Shown here one piece after another: positions 1 through 7,351 of a stretch of DNA of 17,421 bases. This DNA comes from an uncultured Collinsella sp. (GTDB lineage: Bacteria > Actinomycetota > Coriobacteriia > Coriobacteriales > Coriobacteriaceae): NCBI GenBank assembly GCA_900555585.1, contig USLT01000006.1, forward strand, positions 1 through 17,421. The letters run 5' to 3'. Every line of letters starts with the position of its first letter. The stretch's first letter is position 1. The position numbers and the translations under genes are program-made. A model generated the notes under the pieces. The model was given only the letters and a program-made list of their open reading frames with translations. It did not search any database and was not told the DNA's origin.

Positions 1-740
1 GCGTCGACCCCCGCGTCAAGCTCGTGGTCGCCATCTGCTATATGGCGAGCTGCCTCTTCGTCTCCAGCGCCCCCAGCCTCGCGCTCGCCGGCGCCGCCGT
101 CGCCACCGCCGTCGCGTTCTCCCGCGTGCCGGTCGGGCGCCTGCTCGCCCAGATCAAACCGATCGCCCTGTTCCTCGTTGTGACGTCACTCATCAACCTC
201 TTCTTCGTGCGCACGGGCGTCGTGGTCGCCTCGCTCGGGCCCGTCGCCGTCCATGCCGACGGCGTCGAGGCGGCGGGGCTCTACACGACGCGTTTCTTCC
301 TGCTGCTGCTCGCCGGCTCGCTTCTCATGCTCACCACCACGCCGACGTCGCTTACCGATGCATTCGCCCGCGTGTTCGCCCCGCTCGAGCGAATCGGCGT
401 TCCCGTAAGCCAGGCGGCCGTCGTCCTCGCCATCGCCCTGCGCTTCGTCCCGACGCTCGCGCGGGAGGCGGACAACGTCATCGCCGCGAGCGCCGCGCGC
501 GGCGCCGACCTCGAGGGCAAGGGCGCCCTCGCGTACGCCCGGGCCTGCGTCCCCCTCGTCGTCCCGCTCTTCGCCAGCGCGATTCGGCACGCCGACAACC
601 TCGGGCGAGCCATGGACGCGCGCTGCTACACCGGGGAGCGCCGATCGCGCATGCACGAGCTCGAGTTCGACGCTCGCCGCGATGCGCCCTTCGCACTCGG
701 CGCCCTCGCCTATCTCCTGGCCCTCGCCGCCATCCTCTAG
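1..740 (+). CDS. ecfT: ECF transporter transmembrane (T) component, 5' partial
   Basis: This is the membrane coupling subunit of an energy-coupling factor vitamin or metal importer, linking the ATPases EcfA/A' to a substrate-binding S component. The reading frame is open to the left edge (first full codon at position 3) and begins VDPRVKLV, the conserved (L/I)DPRxKL stretch near the N-terminus of EcfT, so only a few residues are missing. About 245 residues are visible against a usual length near 260. Several hydrophobic segments are present. The two arginine motifs of the coupling helices are visible as AARGAD and, downstream, MDARCYTG; the second has Cys where ARG is usual. The GTG at 24 is probably internal rather than the start. 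EcfA genes would be expected just upstream, outside the window. The substrate cannot be told. The stop is TAG at 738-740, with no obvious terminator of its own. Confidence 0.88.
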   Translation, partial: VDPRVKLVVAICYMASCLFVSSAPSLALAGAAVATAVAFSRVPVGRLLAQIKPIALFLVVTSLINLFFVRTGVVVASLGPVAVHADGVEAAGLYTTRFFLLLLAGSLLMLTTTPTSLTDAFARVFAPLERIGVPVSQAAVVLAIALRFVPTLAREADNVIAASAARGADLEGKGALAYARACVPLVVPLFASAIRHADNLGRAMDARCYTGERRSRMHELEFDARRDAPFALGALAYLLALAAIL

Positions 741-771
741 GCTCGCGCCGCCGCGGCGTGGCTGCGCCCCC

Positions 772-810
772 GCAAACGAAAGCGCCCGGAGCCGTATCGG
801 CCCCGGGCGC
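772..810 (-). terminator. Rho-independent terminator of the PcsB-like gene
   Basis: An 8-bp perfect GC stem (GCGCCCGG at 782-789 with CCGGGCGC at 803-810) is followed, read on the minus strand, by TTTCGTTTG. It lies 26 bases beyond the stop of the minus-strand hydrolase gene and in the gap between two convergent genes. There is no T-run on the plus side, so it may only weakly serve ecfT. Confidence 0.6.
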
Positions 811-835
811 ACCCATATCATATGCTCGGATTTTC

Positions 836-2053
836 CTAGCCGGCGAGGTTGCGGCCGTTCGCCCAGCCCCAGCGCGGGGTGACCGTGTCGCCGTAGTAGC
901 CGATCCAGGAGTCGACGTTGATGCTGCGGATGTAGCCGACGTTATCCATGACGGTGTTATCGCCGACGTAGATACCGACGTGGCCGTAGATGCGGCCCGC
1001 CCAGGTATGGCTGTGGCTCGAGACGGCGATGATCATGGCGACCTGGAGGTTGCTCTTGTTAGAGCTCGTGCACCAGGCGTTGTACATGTCGTCGGCGTTG
1101 CCGGGGACGTTGCCCAGCCCGGCGCGCTCGAAGACGTCCGAGACCCACCAGGCGCAAAGCCCCACGCCGGGCGAGGGCGTCTTATGCGCCCATGAGACGA
1201 CGAGCTGCTGGAGATTGCCGGCCGCAGACGAGCCCTGGCCGTTGCCGGGAATCGAGGTGGTGGGGCGCTTGGAGGCCTCGAGCTGCTGGCGGCGAGCCTC
1301 CTCCTCCGCCCTGACTGCGGCGAGGATCTCCTGGTCGCGCTGCGCGATGAGGTCCTTCACATCCTGCCCGAGGCCGTCGACCAGCGACTGGACCTCGTCC
1401 TTCTTGGCCTTCATCTGCTTGAGCTGCTCGGTCTGCTCGGCCTTGAGCTTCTCCAGGTCGGTCTTCTGAGCCTCGAGGTCGGCCTTCTTGAACTCGAGCT
1501 CGCGCTGGATCTTGTGCACGTCGTCGATGGCGCGCTGGTCGCTCTCGTTGACCTTGCCGATGTAGTAGGCGTTGGAGATGAGCTCGTCCAGCGTGGTGGA
1601 CGAGAGCAGCAGGGCGAGGCCGTTGTCGCCGCCCGACTTGTAGCTGCTGGAGACGCGGCCGGCAAGGACCTCCTGCTTGCGCTCGAGCTCGGCCCGCTTC
1701 TTATCGATCTCCGCCTGGGTCTTATCGATCTCGCCGCTGACGACCTCGATCTTGCCGATCGTCTTATCCTGCTCCTCGCTCAGCGCCTGGAACTGGTCGG
1801 ACAGCTCGTTCATCTGCTTGGTGACTTCATCGAGCTTCGCCTGGGCGCTCGCCAGCGCGTCCGTGGTCACCTTGGACGCCGACGGAGCCGCGAAGGCCCT
1901 GTTGACGCCACCGAAGAGGACGGCGGCGCTCGCCATGCCGAAGAGCGCCTTGAGCGCGGAACGGCGATTCATATCCTGCTGGTAGCCGATCGCCAAAAAC
2001 GCGTCCTGCGCGCTCTGGCGGTCGCGGCGGTCTGTGTTTCGAGGCTGGGACAT
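836..2053 (-). CDS. exported coiled-coil protein with C-terminal CHAP-like cysteine hydrolase domain (PcsB/CwlO-like)
   Basis: A likely peptidoglycan hydrolase acting outside the membrane. The 405-residue protein has a signal sequence with a twin-arginine-like start (NRRSALK around residue 29), a hydrophobic stretch and a probable cleavage site after NRAFA (about residue 55). Two long coiled-coil stretches follow (about 60-135 and 165-260). The short block between them (SSSYKSGGDN... then LLSSTTLDELI) resembles the loop in PcsB/CwlO-type coiled coils that are activated by FtsEX. After a Gly/Ser linker, the C-terminal 120 residues look like a CHAP domain: Cys300 in GVGLCAWWVSD, His358 in YGHVGIYVGD and Asp370/Asn371 form a plausible triad. 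I chose the start at 2053 because ACGGAG lies about six bases upstream; an internal ATG at 1972 directly before the RR motif is the alternative. It is probably a single-gene unit. The enzyme class is inferred; NlpC/P60 is a less likely reading. Confidence 0.82.
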   Translation of the reverse strand: MSQPRNTDRRDRQSAQDAFLAIGYQQDMNRRSALKALFGMASAAVLFGGVNRAFAAPSASKVTTDALASAQAKLDEVTKQMNELSDQFQALSEEQDKTIGKIEVVSGEIDKTQAEIDKKRAELERKQEVLAGRVSSSYKSGGDNGLALLLSSTTLDELISNAYYIGKVNESDQRAIDDVHKIQRELEFKKADLEAQKTDLEKLKAEQTEQLKQMKAKKDEVQSLVDGLGQDVKDLIAQRDQEILAAVRAEEEARRQQLEASKRPTTSIPGNGQGSSAAGNLQQLVVSWAHKTPSPGVGLCAWWVSDVFERAGLGNVPGNADDMYNAWCTSSNKSNLQVAMIIAVSSHSHTWAGRIYGHVGIYVGDNTVMDNVGYIRSINVDSWIGYYGDTVTPRWGWANGRNLAG

Positions 2054-2134
2054 ATTCACTCCGTTTGATCTGCATTGATATGTCGAGCACTTCCTGACGA
2101 CTAGGATACCCCACCGCAGGGTTGTTTCGCCGAT

Positions 2135-2165
2135 TTCCATGAACGGAACGGCGCCGAGGTATAAT
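2135..2165 (+). promoter_or_regulatory. candidate galE promoter
   Basis: A perfect TATAAT lies at 2160-2165, 29 bases before the galE start codon, in an otherwise GC-rich stretch. The upstream region offers only a weak -35 (TTCCAT at 2135-2140, 19-bp spacing). The divergent hydrolase gene probably starts from the same 141-bp spacer; a TATCCT on its strand at about 2103-2108 is the only weak candidate seen. Confidence 0.45.
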
Positions 2166-2194
2166 TTCATCACTTGTGCAAAGAGAGGAGACCC

Positions 2195-3256
2195 ATGTCA
2201 AACAAGCTTGCACCCAAAGACACCTGCGTGCTCGTCACGGGCGGCGCCGGGTTCATCGGCTCCCACACCTGCGTCGAGCTGCTCGAGCGCGGCTACCAGG
2301 TCGTCGTCGTCGATGACCTCTCCAATTCCAGCGAGGTGGCGATCGACCGCATCAAGGCGATCGTCGGCGACGAGCATGCGGCAGGCCTCACCTTCTACGA
2401 GGCGAACGTCCTCGACCGCGATGCGCTCTCCCGCATCTTCGACGCCCATCGCATCGACCGCGTCATCCACTTCGCCGGCTTCAAGGCCGTCGGCGAGTCC
2501 GTGCGGAAGCCCATCGAGTACTACCACAACAACATCGAGAGCACGCTCGTCCTCGTCGACGTGATGCGCGAGCACGGCTGCAAGTCCATCATCTTCTCGA
2601 GCTCGGCCACGGTCTACGGCGACCCCGACCGCCTGCCCGTCTGCGAGACCGATCCCAAGAAGCCCGCGACCAACCCCTACGGCTGGACCAAGTGGATGAT
2701 CGAGGAGATGCTCACCGACCTCCACACCGCCGACCCCGAGTGGAACGTCGTCCTGCTTCGCTACTTCAACCCCATCGGCGCGCACGAGAGCGGCCTCATC
2801 GGCGAGGACCCCAAGGGCATCCCCAACAACCTGGTGCCCTACGTCGCCCAGGTCGCCGTCGGCAAGCTCGAGGCCGTCCAGGTCTTCGGCGATGACTACG
2901 ACACCCCCGACGGGACCGGCGTGCGCGACTACATCCACGTCGTCGACCTGGCCCGCGGACACGTCGCCGCACTCGACTGGATGAACGGTCGCGAGGGCGT
3001 CGAGGTCTTCAATCTCGGCACCGGCCACGGCACCTCGGTGCTCGAGGTCGTCGCCGCCTTCAGCGCGGCATGCGGCCGCGAGCTCCCCTACAAGATCTGC
3101 CCGCGCCGCGGGGGCGATGTCGCCGCCGTCTACGGAGACGCCTCCAAGGCCGAGCGCGAGATGGGATGGAAGGCCGAGTTCGACATCAAGGACATGTGCC
3201 GAGACTCCTGGAACTGGCAGTCCAAGAACCCGGACGGCTTCGCGACCGCCCAGTAA
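2195..3256 (+). CDS. galE: UDP-glucose 4-epimerase
   Basis: Interconverts UDP-glucose and UDP-galactose in the cytosol using bound NAD; it serves the Leloir pathway and supplies UDP-galactose for surface glycans. The 353-residue protein has normal family length. It shows the Rossmann motif TGGAGFIG (15-22), the NNIEST stretch (112-117), the Ser cluster SSSATVYG (135-142), and the catalytic YxxxK as Tyr162 and Lys166 in NPYGWTKW, followed by the substrate-binding stretch LLRYFNPIGAH, all typical of GalE in the extended short-chain dehydrogenase family. The ATG at 2195 is preceded by AGAGGAG four bases upstream; an in-frame upstream start at 2174 would precede that site. It is followed after 34 bp by a polyprenyl synthase gene on the same strand, probably co-transcribed. 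No galK or galT is nearby, which points to glycan precursor supply as much as galactose use. Confidence 0.95.
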   Translation: MSNKLAPKDTCVLVTGGAGFIGSHTCVELLERGYQVVVVDDLSNSSEVAIDRIKAIVGDEHAAGLTFYEANVLDRDALSRIFDAHRIDRVIHFAGFKAVGESVRKPIEYYHNNIESTLVLVDVMREHGCKSIIFSSSATVYGDPDRLPVCETDPKKPATNPYGWTKWMIEEMLTDLHTADPEWNVVLLRYFNPIGAHESGLIGEDPKGIPNNLVPYVAQVAVGKLEAVQVFGDDYDTPDGTGVRDYIHVVDLARGHVAALDWMNGREGVEVFNLGTGHGTSVLEVVAAFSAACGRELPYKICPRRGGDVAAVYGDASKAEREMGWKAEFDIKDMCRDSWNWQSKNPDGFATAQ

Positions 3257-3290
3257 CCCCTCCGATACGATCCAGAAAAGCGGTGCCAGC

Positions 3291-4304
3291 GTGTCCAGCC
3301 CCTTCTCCGAATTCCTCTCCCGCCATGCCGGCGAGATCAACGACGCCCTCGTCTCGTACTTCACGGGCAAGACGGGCAACGTCGATATCGAGGCGTATCT
3401 CTACGCGCCCCTGCGTCGATTCACGGCGAACGCTGGAAAGCGGCACCGCCCGCTGATCTGCATGCTCGCCTGCGCCTCCGTGGGAGGCGACTTCGCGCGC
3501 GCAACGAACGCCGCGGCGGCGATCGAGCACTTCCAGACCGCGGCGCTCATCCATGACGACATCGCCGACAACGGCCAGATGCGTCGCGGCGAGCCCTGCA
3601 TGCACGTGACCGAGGGCGAGGGCCTCGCCATCAACTGCGGCGACCTCGCGCTCTCCCTCGTCACGCGGGCGGTGCTCGACGACGAGGACCTCGACGACGC
3701 CCTCAAGGTCCGCCTCCTGCACGAGCTCGTCGCCATGACCGCGCGCACCATCGAGGGGCAGGCGCTCGACCTTGGCTGGGTCCGGGACGACCGCTTCGAC
3801 CTCTCCGTCGACGACTACCTCACCATGGCCACGCTCAAGACCGCCTATTACAGCGGCGCGACGCCCCTCGCATGCGGCGCGATCATCGGCGGCGGCACCG
3901 AGGAGCAGGTCGAAGGGCTGCGAGCCTTCGGCATGGACACCGGATTGGCGTTCCAGATCCAAGACGACCTGCTCAACCTCCTCGGCGACAAGACCTCCAA
4001 GAACAAGGACTTCCGCACCGACATCACCGAGGGCAAGCGTACCCTCGTCGCGGTCCGCGCGCTCGAGGACGAACGCTTCCGCGACGAGCTCGCGGCCATC
4101 CTGCGCTCCGGCTCCAGCGACCCGGCCGTACTCGACCGCGCCATCGAGATCTTCGAGGTGACGGGCGCCATCGATTTCGCCCGCGATTACTCCCTCCAGC
4201 TCGTCGCACGGGCCAAGGGCCGCATAGCCGGACTCGACCTCGACAAGCACTGCGAGGGACTCTTCCTCAGCATGGCCGACTTCTTCGTCGAGCGCCTGAT
4301 CTAG
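3291..4304 (+). CDS. polyprenyl (isoprenyl) diphosphate synthase, trans type
   Basis: Condenses isopentenyl diphosphate onto an allylic diphosphate to make a linear prenyl chain, used for example for quinones or other lipids. The 337-residue protein has the family hallmarks in order: GKRHRP (49-54) for IPP binding, the first Asp-rich motif DDIAD (89-93) followed by MRRG, the GQALDLG block (156-162), LKTAYYSG (182-189), and the second Asp-rich region QDDLLN (224-229). In that region the usual final Asp is Asn. Ala84 and Ala85 stand four to five residues before the first motif, where short-chain FPP synthases often have aromatics; this argues mildly for a longer product. The start is taken as GTG at 3291, since the frame upstream lies in galE and no in-frame ATG is close; the Shine-Dalgarno is weak (AGAAAAG). 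It probably forms an operon with galE. Confidence 0.88.
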   Translation: MSSPFSEFLSRHAGEINDALVSYFTGKTGNVDIEAYLYAPLRRFTANAGKRHRPLICMLACASVGGDFARATNAAAAIEHFQTAALIHDDIADNGQMRRGEPCMHVTEGEGLAINCGDLALSLVTRAVLDDEDLDDALKVRLLHELVAMTARTIEGQALDLGWVRDDRFDLSVDDYLTMATLKTAYYSGATPLACGAIIGGGTEEQVEGLRAFGMDTGLAFQIQDDLLNLLGDKTSKNKDFRTDITEGKRTLVAVRALEDERFRDELAAILRSGSSDPAVLDRAIEIFEVTGAIDFARDYSLQLVARAKGRIAGLDLDKHCEGLFLSMADFFVERLI

Positions 4305-4333
4305 GCCGCCGCCCCTCGCAGCGCCCCAAGACC

Positions 4334-4376
4334 GAGCGCCCCTCCCGGCAAGATGCGGGAAGGGGCGCTCGCCTTT
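4334..4376. terminator. shared hairpin between convergent prenyl synthase and MATE genes
   Basis: GAGCGCCCCT at 4334-4343 pairs perfectly with AGGGGCGCTC at 4361-4370, and the stem continues inward through CCCG/CGGG with one bulged base. The tails are only moderately T-rich (GCCTTT on the plus side, GGTCTT on the minus side). Its place between two convergent stops suggests a bidirectional terminator; it abuts the MATE stop codon. Confidence 0.55.
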
Positions 4377-5790
4377 AAGCTGCCGACGGGACGCTGCGGA
4401 CCCGGTGCGCGGATTCGAGTGCATCGAGGCGCCTGACCTCGTAGATCACGAAGGCCGCGGTCAACATGAACGTGAAGACGTCGGCGACCGGCTGCGCCAA
4501 CCAGACTCCCGACACCCCCATCATGTCGCCCAACACGAGCACCGCGGGCACCGTGAAGAAGAGGTAGCGGGCCATACCGAGCACCGTGGCCATACCGACC
4601 TTCTCGATGCACTCGAAGTAACTCGCGATGACCTGGCTCGACCACCCCAGCGCCCCGAACAGGATGACGATGCGCGTCGCGTCGGCCGAGACGACGGCGA
4701 GCTCGGGATCCCCCGCGAATAGCAGGCAGATCGGGTCAACGGCGACGTAGAGGGCGGCGGTGAGCGCGGCAACCACGCCGACCTGCGCGCCAAGGGCCAT
4801 CTTGACAAGCTCCCTTAAGCGCCCGTACGCCCCGGCGCCCGCGTTGTAGGCGGCAATGGGCTGGACCCCATAGGTTATGGACTGCACGATCATCATGATG
4901 ATGTAGACGATATAGCCGTTGATGACCGCGAAAGCCGCGATATCGAGGCTGGTCCCCAGACGGCCGAGCTCGTTGTTGACGACGGTCGTGTAGACGGCGC
5001 TCGCCGCCTGCAATAGGAACAACGGCATGCCGACCCTGATGATCTGCAGGCACAACACGGGCTCGAGACGGATGTCGGCGAGCCTGATCCGAAAGACCGA
5101 GCGCGCCTCGCCTATGAAATACCTGATCGATAGGGCCCAGATTCCGACCGACATCCCATAGTAGGCCCCCGCACCGACCACGCCGAGATCGAGCACGAAT
5201 GTCGAAGTCGCCAGCCAGGCGATCGATACGACTGCCGACACTATCTGGAAGGAAGCCGCCGCGCGCGGCTTCTCGTCGATCCGCAACATACCGCACAGCA
5301 TCTGGCCGACGATGCAGAACGGCAGCCAGAGCAGGAACATGCGGCTGGCGCCGATGGTGTCCTCCATGATGTCGGGGGTAGCGCCCAGGAATGCGACGAG
5401 CTGCGGCGTAAAGGTCTCGGCGATCGCGACGATGACGACCACCAGAAACACACTCAACCAGAAACCCTGCGAGAACGCATGGCTCGCCCCTTCGGGATCC
5501 CCCGCGCCCAACCTGTTCCCGGCGACCGTCGAGACCCCCACCGCCAGCGCGGAGCCCAATGCCACGTTCAGCAGCTCGATGGACATGATGATGGAGACGC
5601 AGGCGAGCCCATGAGCGCCCAGCCCGTTGCCCATGATGGCGCCCTCGATGACGACCATGGCGATCTGGGCGAACATGCCCATGAACGCGATAGAGCTGTA
5701 CTTTATAAACAGCTTCGAAACGGGCAGGACCCCGAGCTCTCGATCGCCACCGGACCCCACCGTCCCCGTCATCTCGAGACTCTCCGACAT
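4375..5790 (-). CDS. MATE family multidrug/cation efflux transporter
   Basis: A polytopic inner-membrane antiporter of the MATE (MatE) family, which exports cationic drugs or metabolites in exchange for Na+ or H+. The 471-residue protein has about twelve hydrophobic segments. The N-terminal half contains the MATE-type stretches MVVIEGAIMGNGLGAHGLA (about 45-63) and STVAGNRLGAGDPEGA (87-102); the latter is the loop motif found in the MepA/NorM-like branch. The second half repeats the arrangement with NNELGRLG and GVQPIAAYNAGAG. The start at 5790 is chosen for GGAGGG six bases upstream; the reading frame runs 105 codons further up but is non-coding in character. It lies downstream of two terminators that close the agmatine operon, so it probably has its own promoter and a structured leader (5844-5927). 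The substrate is unknown; a link with polyamines is possible from position but not shown. Confidence 0.9.
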   Translation of the reverse strand: MSESLEMTGTVGSGGDRELGVLPVSKLFIKYSSIAFMGMFAQIAMVVIEGAIMGNGLGAHGLACVSIIMSIELLNVALGSALAVGVSTVAGNRLGAGDPEGASHAFSQGFWLSVFLVVVIVAIAETFTPQLVAFLGATPDIMEDTIGASRMFLLWLPFCIVGQMLCGMLRIDEKPRAAASFQIVSAVVSIAWLATSTFVLDLGVVGAGAYYGMSVGIWALSIRYFIGEARSVFRIRLADIRLEPVLCLQIIRVGMPLFLLQAASAVYTTVVNNELGRLGTSLDIAAFAVINGYIVYIIMMIVQSITYGVQPIAAYNAGAGAYGRLRELVKMALGAQVGVVAALTAALYVAVDPICLLFAGDPELAVVSADATRIVILFGALGWSSQVIASYFECIEKVGMATVLGMARYLFFTVPAVLVLGDMMGVSGVWLAQPVADVFTFMLTAAFVIYEVRRLDALESAHRVRSVPSAA

Positions 5791-5843
5791 GGTGGACCCT
5801 CCGCTCGGGCGCGCCGCCGCGCGCCGCAGTGTTCGACGATGAA

Positions 5844-5927
5844 ATGGGCTTCGCACCAAGGGCGCCACCGCGGTGGAGGCAACAAGATACCGCGATTGTC
5901 CGTGCACGCCCTGGGTGCGAAACCCAT
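5844..5927 (-). repeat. 84-bp imperfect inverted repeat with central palindrome in the MATE leader
   Basis: The 21-base arms at 5844-5864 and 5907-5927 are complementary at 19 of 21 positions. Between them, a perfect 12-bp palindrome (CCACCGCGGTGG, 5865-5876) abuts the left arm. A second copy of ACCGCG at 5889-5894 can pair with CGCGGT inside the palindrome (5869-5874), so two internal pairings compete. Each arm can also fold on itself (for example GGGTTTCGCACCC on the minus strand). It lies just past the agmatine operon terminator and 54 bp before the MATE start codon, so in RNA it would be part of the MATE leader. It could be a cis-acting RNA, a large operator, or a remnant of a small mobile element; no flanking target duplication was seen. 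Confidence 0.6.
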
Positions 5928-5930
5928 GCC

Positions 5931-5969
5931 AAAAAACAGCTTGCGGCCCAAGCGACTTGGACCGCAAGC
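5931..5969 (-). terminator. strong terminator (second of two) of the agmatine operon
   Basis: A 14-bp stem (5939-5952 with 5956-5969, a single G-T wobble and a 3-base loop) is followed on the minus strand by TG and then six T residues (5931-5936). This is a classic intrinsic terminator, 55 bases past the aguA stop. Confidence 0.85.
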
Positions 5970-5971
5970 CA

Positions 5972-6008
5972 ATCAAAGGCGCCCCGCCCCTATGCGAACC
6001 GGGGCGCC
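5972..6008 (-). terminator. first terminator of the agmatine operon
   Basis: GGCGCCCC at 5978-5985 pairs perfectly with GGGGCGCC at 6001-6008, and TTTGATT follows on the minus strand. It starts 15 bases after the aguA stop and is backed up by the stronger hairpin at 5931-5969. Confidence 0.6.
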
Positions 6009-6023
6009 TGTCGCAGGGAAGCC

Positions 6024-7229
6024 TTAGGCAGAGGGCTCCTGCTGGGTGATGCAGTGGATGTTGCCGCCACCGTAGACGACCTGCTCGGACTTGACGCCCA
6101 CGCACTTGTAGACGCCCTCGCCCCAGACCTCGTCGTAGATCTTCTGGAGCGTGTCGACGGCCAACTGGTCGTTCTCGTCGCCGTACTGCGGCACGATGAC
6201 GCCGTGGTTGGTGACGAGGTAGTTCATGTAGGAGGCGATCAGCGGCTCGTCGGCGACGCGAGGCTCGGCGTTCTCGTCGGCGTCGATGGTGTCGCAGGAG
6301 GCCTGGTCCATGTACAGCGGGTTGACCGGCATGCAGAGCTTGTAGACCTTCATCTTGCGGCCCTTGGCGTCAACGGCGTTGGAGAGGGTCTCGTAGGCAG
6401 CGTGGCACTGCTCGTAGAAGGGATACTCGGGATCGTCGGTCCAGATGCAGGCCATGACGCCGGGAGCGATGAACGTGGCGACATCGTCGATGTGGCCGTT
6501 GGTCTCCTCGGGGTCGATGCCCTCCTTGACCCAGATGACCTTCTCGACACCCAGGTAATCCTTGAGGTGCTCGTCCATGTACTCGCGAAGCTCCTCGCTC
6601 CAGGGCTCGAACTTCTTCTTGAACTTGGGCCAGATGGACTCGGGGTCCTCTTCCTCCTCGAGCACCGCGGAGCAGGTGCGGCCGGGGGACAGCAGGCACT
6701 GGTCGGTCACGACGAGGGTGCCCTCGCCGTCGACGGTGATGGAGCCGCCCTCGAGGATCATGTCATCGGGACGATAGCGGCGGCAGCCGGAGAGCTCGGC
6801 CATCTTGAGGGCGATCTGCTCGTCCTTGTCCCAGGGGAAGTACAGGCCGTCGATGAGGCCGCCGTAGGCGTTGAAGTGCCAGTGGTTGGCGCGCTTCTCG
6901 CCCTTGCCGTTGATGACGTAGGTCGCGGCGGTGTCGCGGAACCAAGCGTCGTCGGTGGTCATCTCGATGACGGTGACGTTCTCGTCCTCCTCGAAGACCG
7001 CCTTGCAGTTGGCGTAGTCGGCCTGGTTGGCGCACATGGTGACGGGGGTGAACTCGGCGATGGCGCGAGCGATGGCAGCATACTGCTTCTGGGCCGGCTT
7101 GGCGCCGTGGGCCCAGGTGTCGGTGCGGTGAGGCCAGCCCATCCACACGCGATCCTGCGGAGCGAACTCCGCGGGCATGAAGAAGCCGTCGGCCTTAGGG
7201 GTGGAATCGGACTCGTAGATCGTACGCAT
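6024..7229 (-). CDS. aguA: agmatine deiminase
   Basis: Hydrolyses agmatine to N-carbamoylputrescine and ammonia in the cytosol, the first step of the agmatine deiminase pathway. It belongs to the guanidino-modifying (GME/PAD-like) fold. The 401-residue protein carries the family motifs: GWPHRTDTWAHGAKPAQ (31-47), TTDDAWFRDT (91-100), EGGSI (160-164), NGHIDD with catalytic His246, and GGGNIHCITQQEP with nucleophile Cys393. The family is normally near 370 residues; the excess is a charged insert (about 187-222, with EEEEDPES and KFKKKFEPW) after CLLSPGR, where other enzymes have a short loop. ATG 7229 is preceded by a full GGAGGT six bases upstream. It is the last gene of the ptcA - antiporter - aguA unit and is closed by two terminators. 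The 122-bp gap upstream holds only short hairpins. Confidence 0.96.
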   Translation of the reverse strand: MRTIYESDSTPKADGFFMPAEFAPQDRVWMGWPHRTDTWAHGAKPAQKQYAAIARAIAEFTPVTMCANQADYANCKAVFEEDENVTVIEMTTDDAWFRDTAATYVINGKGEKRANHWHFNAYGGLIDGLYFPWDKDEQIALKMAELSGCRRYRPDDMILEGGSITVDGEGTLVVTDQCLLSPGRTCSAVLEEEEDPESIWPKFKKKFEPWSEELREYMDEHLKDYLGVEKVIWVKEGIDPEETNGHIDDVATFIAPGVMACIWTDDPEYPFYEQCHAAYETLSNAVDAKGRKMKVYKLCMPVNPLYMDQASCDTIDADENAEPRVADEPLIASYMNYLVTNHGVIVPQYGDENDQLAVDTLQKIYDEVWGEGVYKCVGVKSEQVVYGGGNIHCITQQEPSA

Positions 7230-7266
7230 AGTTTTACCTCCATATTCGTACAACCGACAACGCGGA

Positions 7267-7298
7267 GCGGGGTGCCCCGCGCATTCCTACCAAGTAGG
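7267..7298 (-). other. short intercistronic hairpins between antiporter gene and aguA
   Basis: The 122-bp gap contains the near-palindrome GCGGGGTGCCCCGC (7267-7280) and CCTAC-CAA-GTAGG (7286-7298). Neither is followed by a convincing T-run on the minus strand, so RNA processing or stability elements are more likely than terminators. An internal promoter was not recognised. Confidence 0.3.
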
Positions 7299-7351
7299 GA
7301 AAGGGGTCGGTGGGCGCAGCAACCGCGCGCACCGGGCGGTTTGGGTGAGGA

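Noticed and set aside
2198..3379. A 393-codon minus-strand frame opposite galE
   Set aside because: Shadow of galE: biased composition, no motif, and galE is unambiguous on the other strand.
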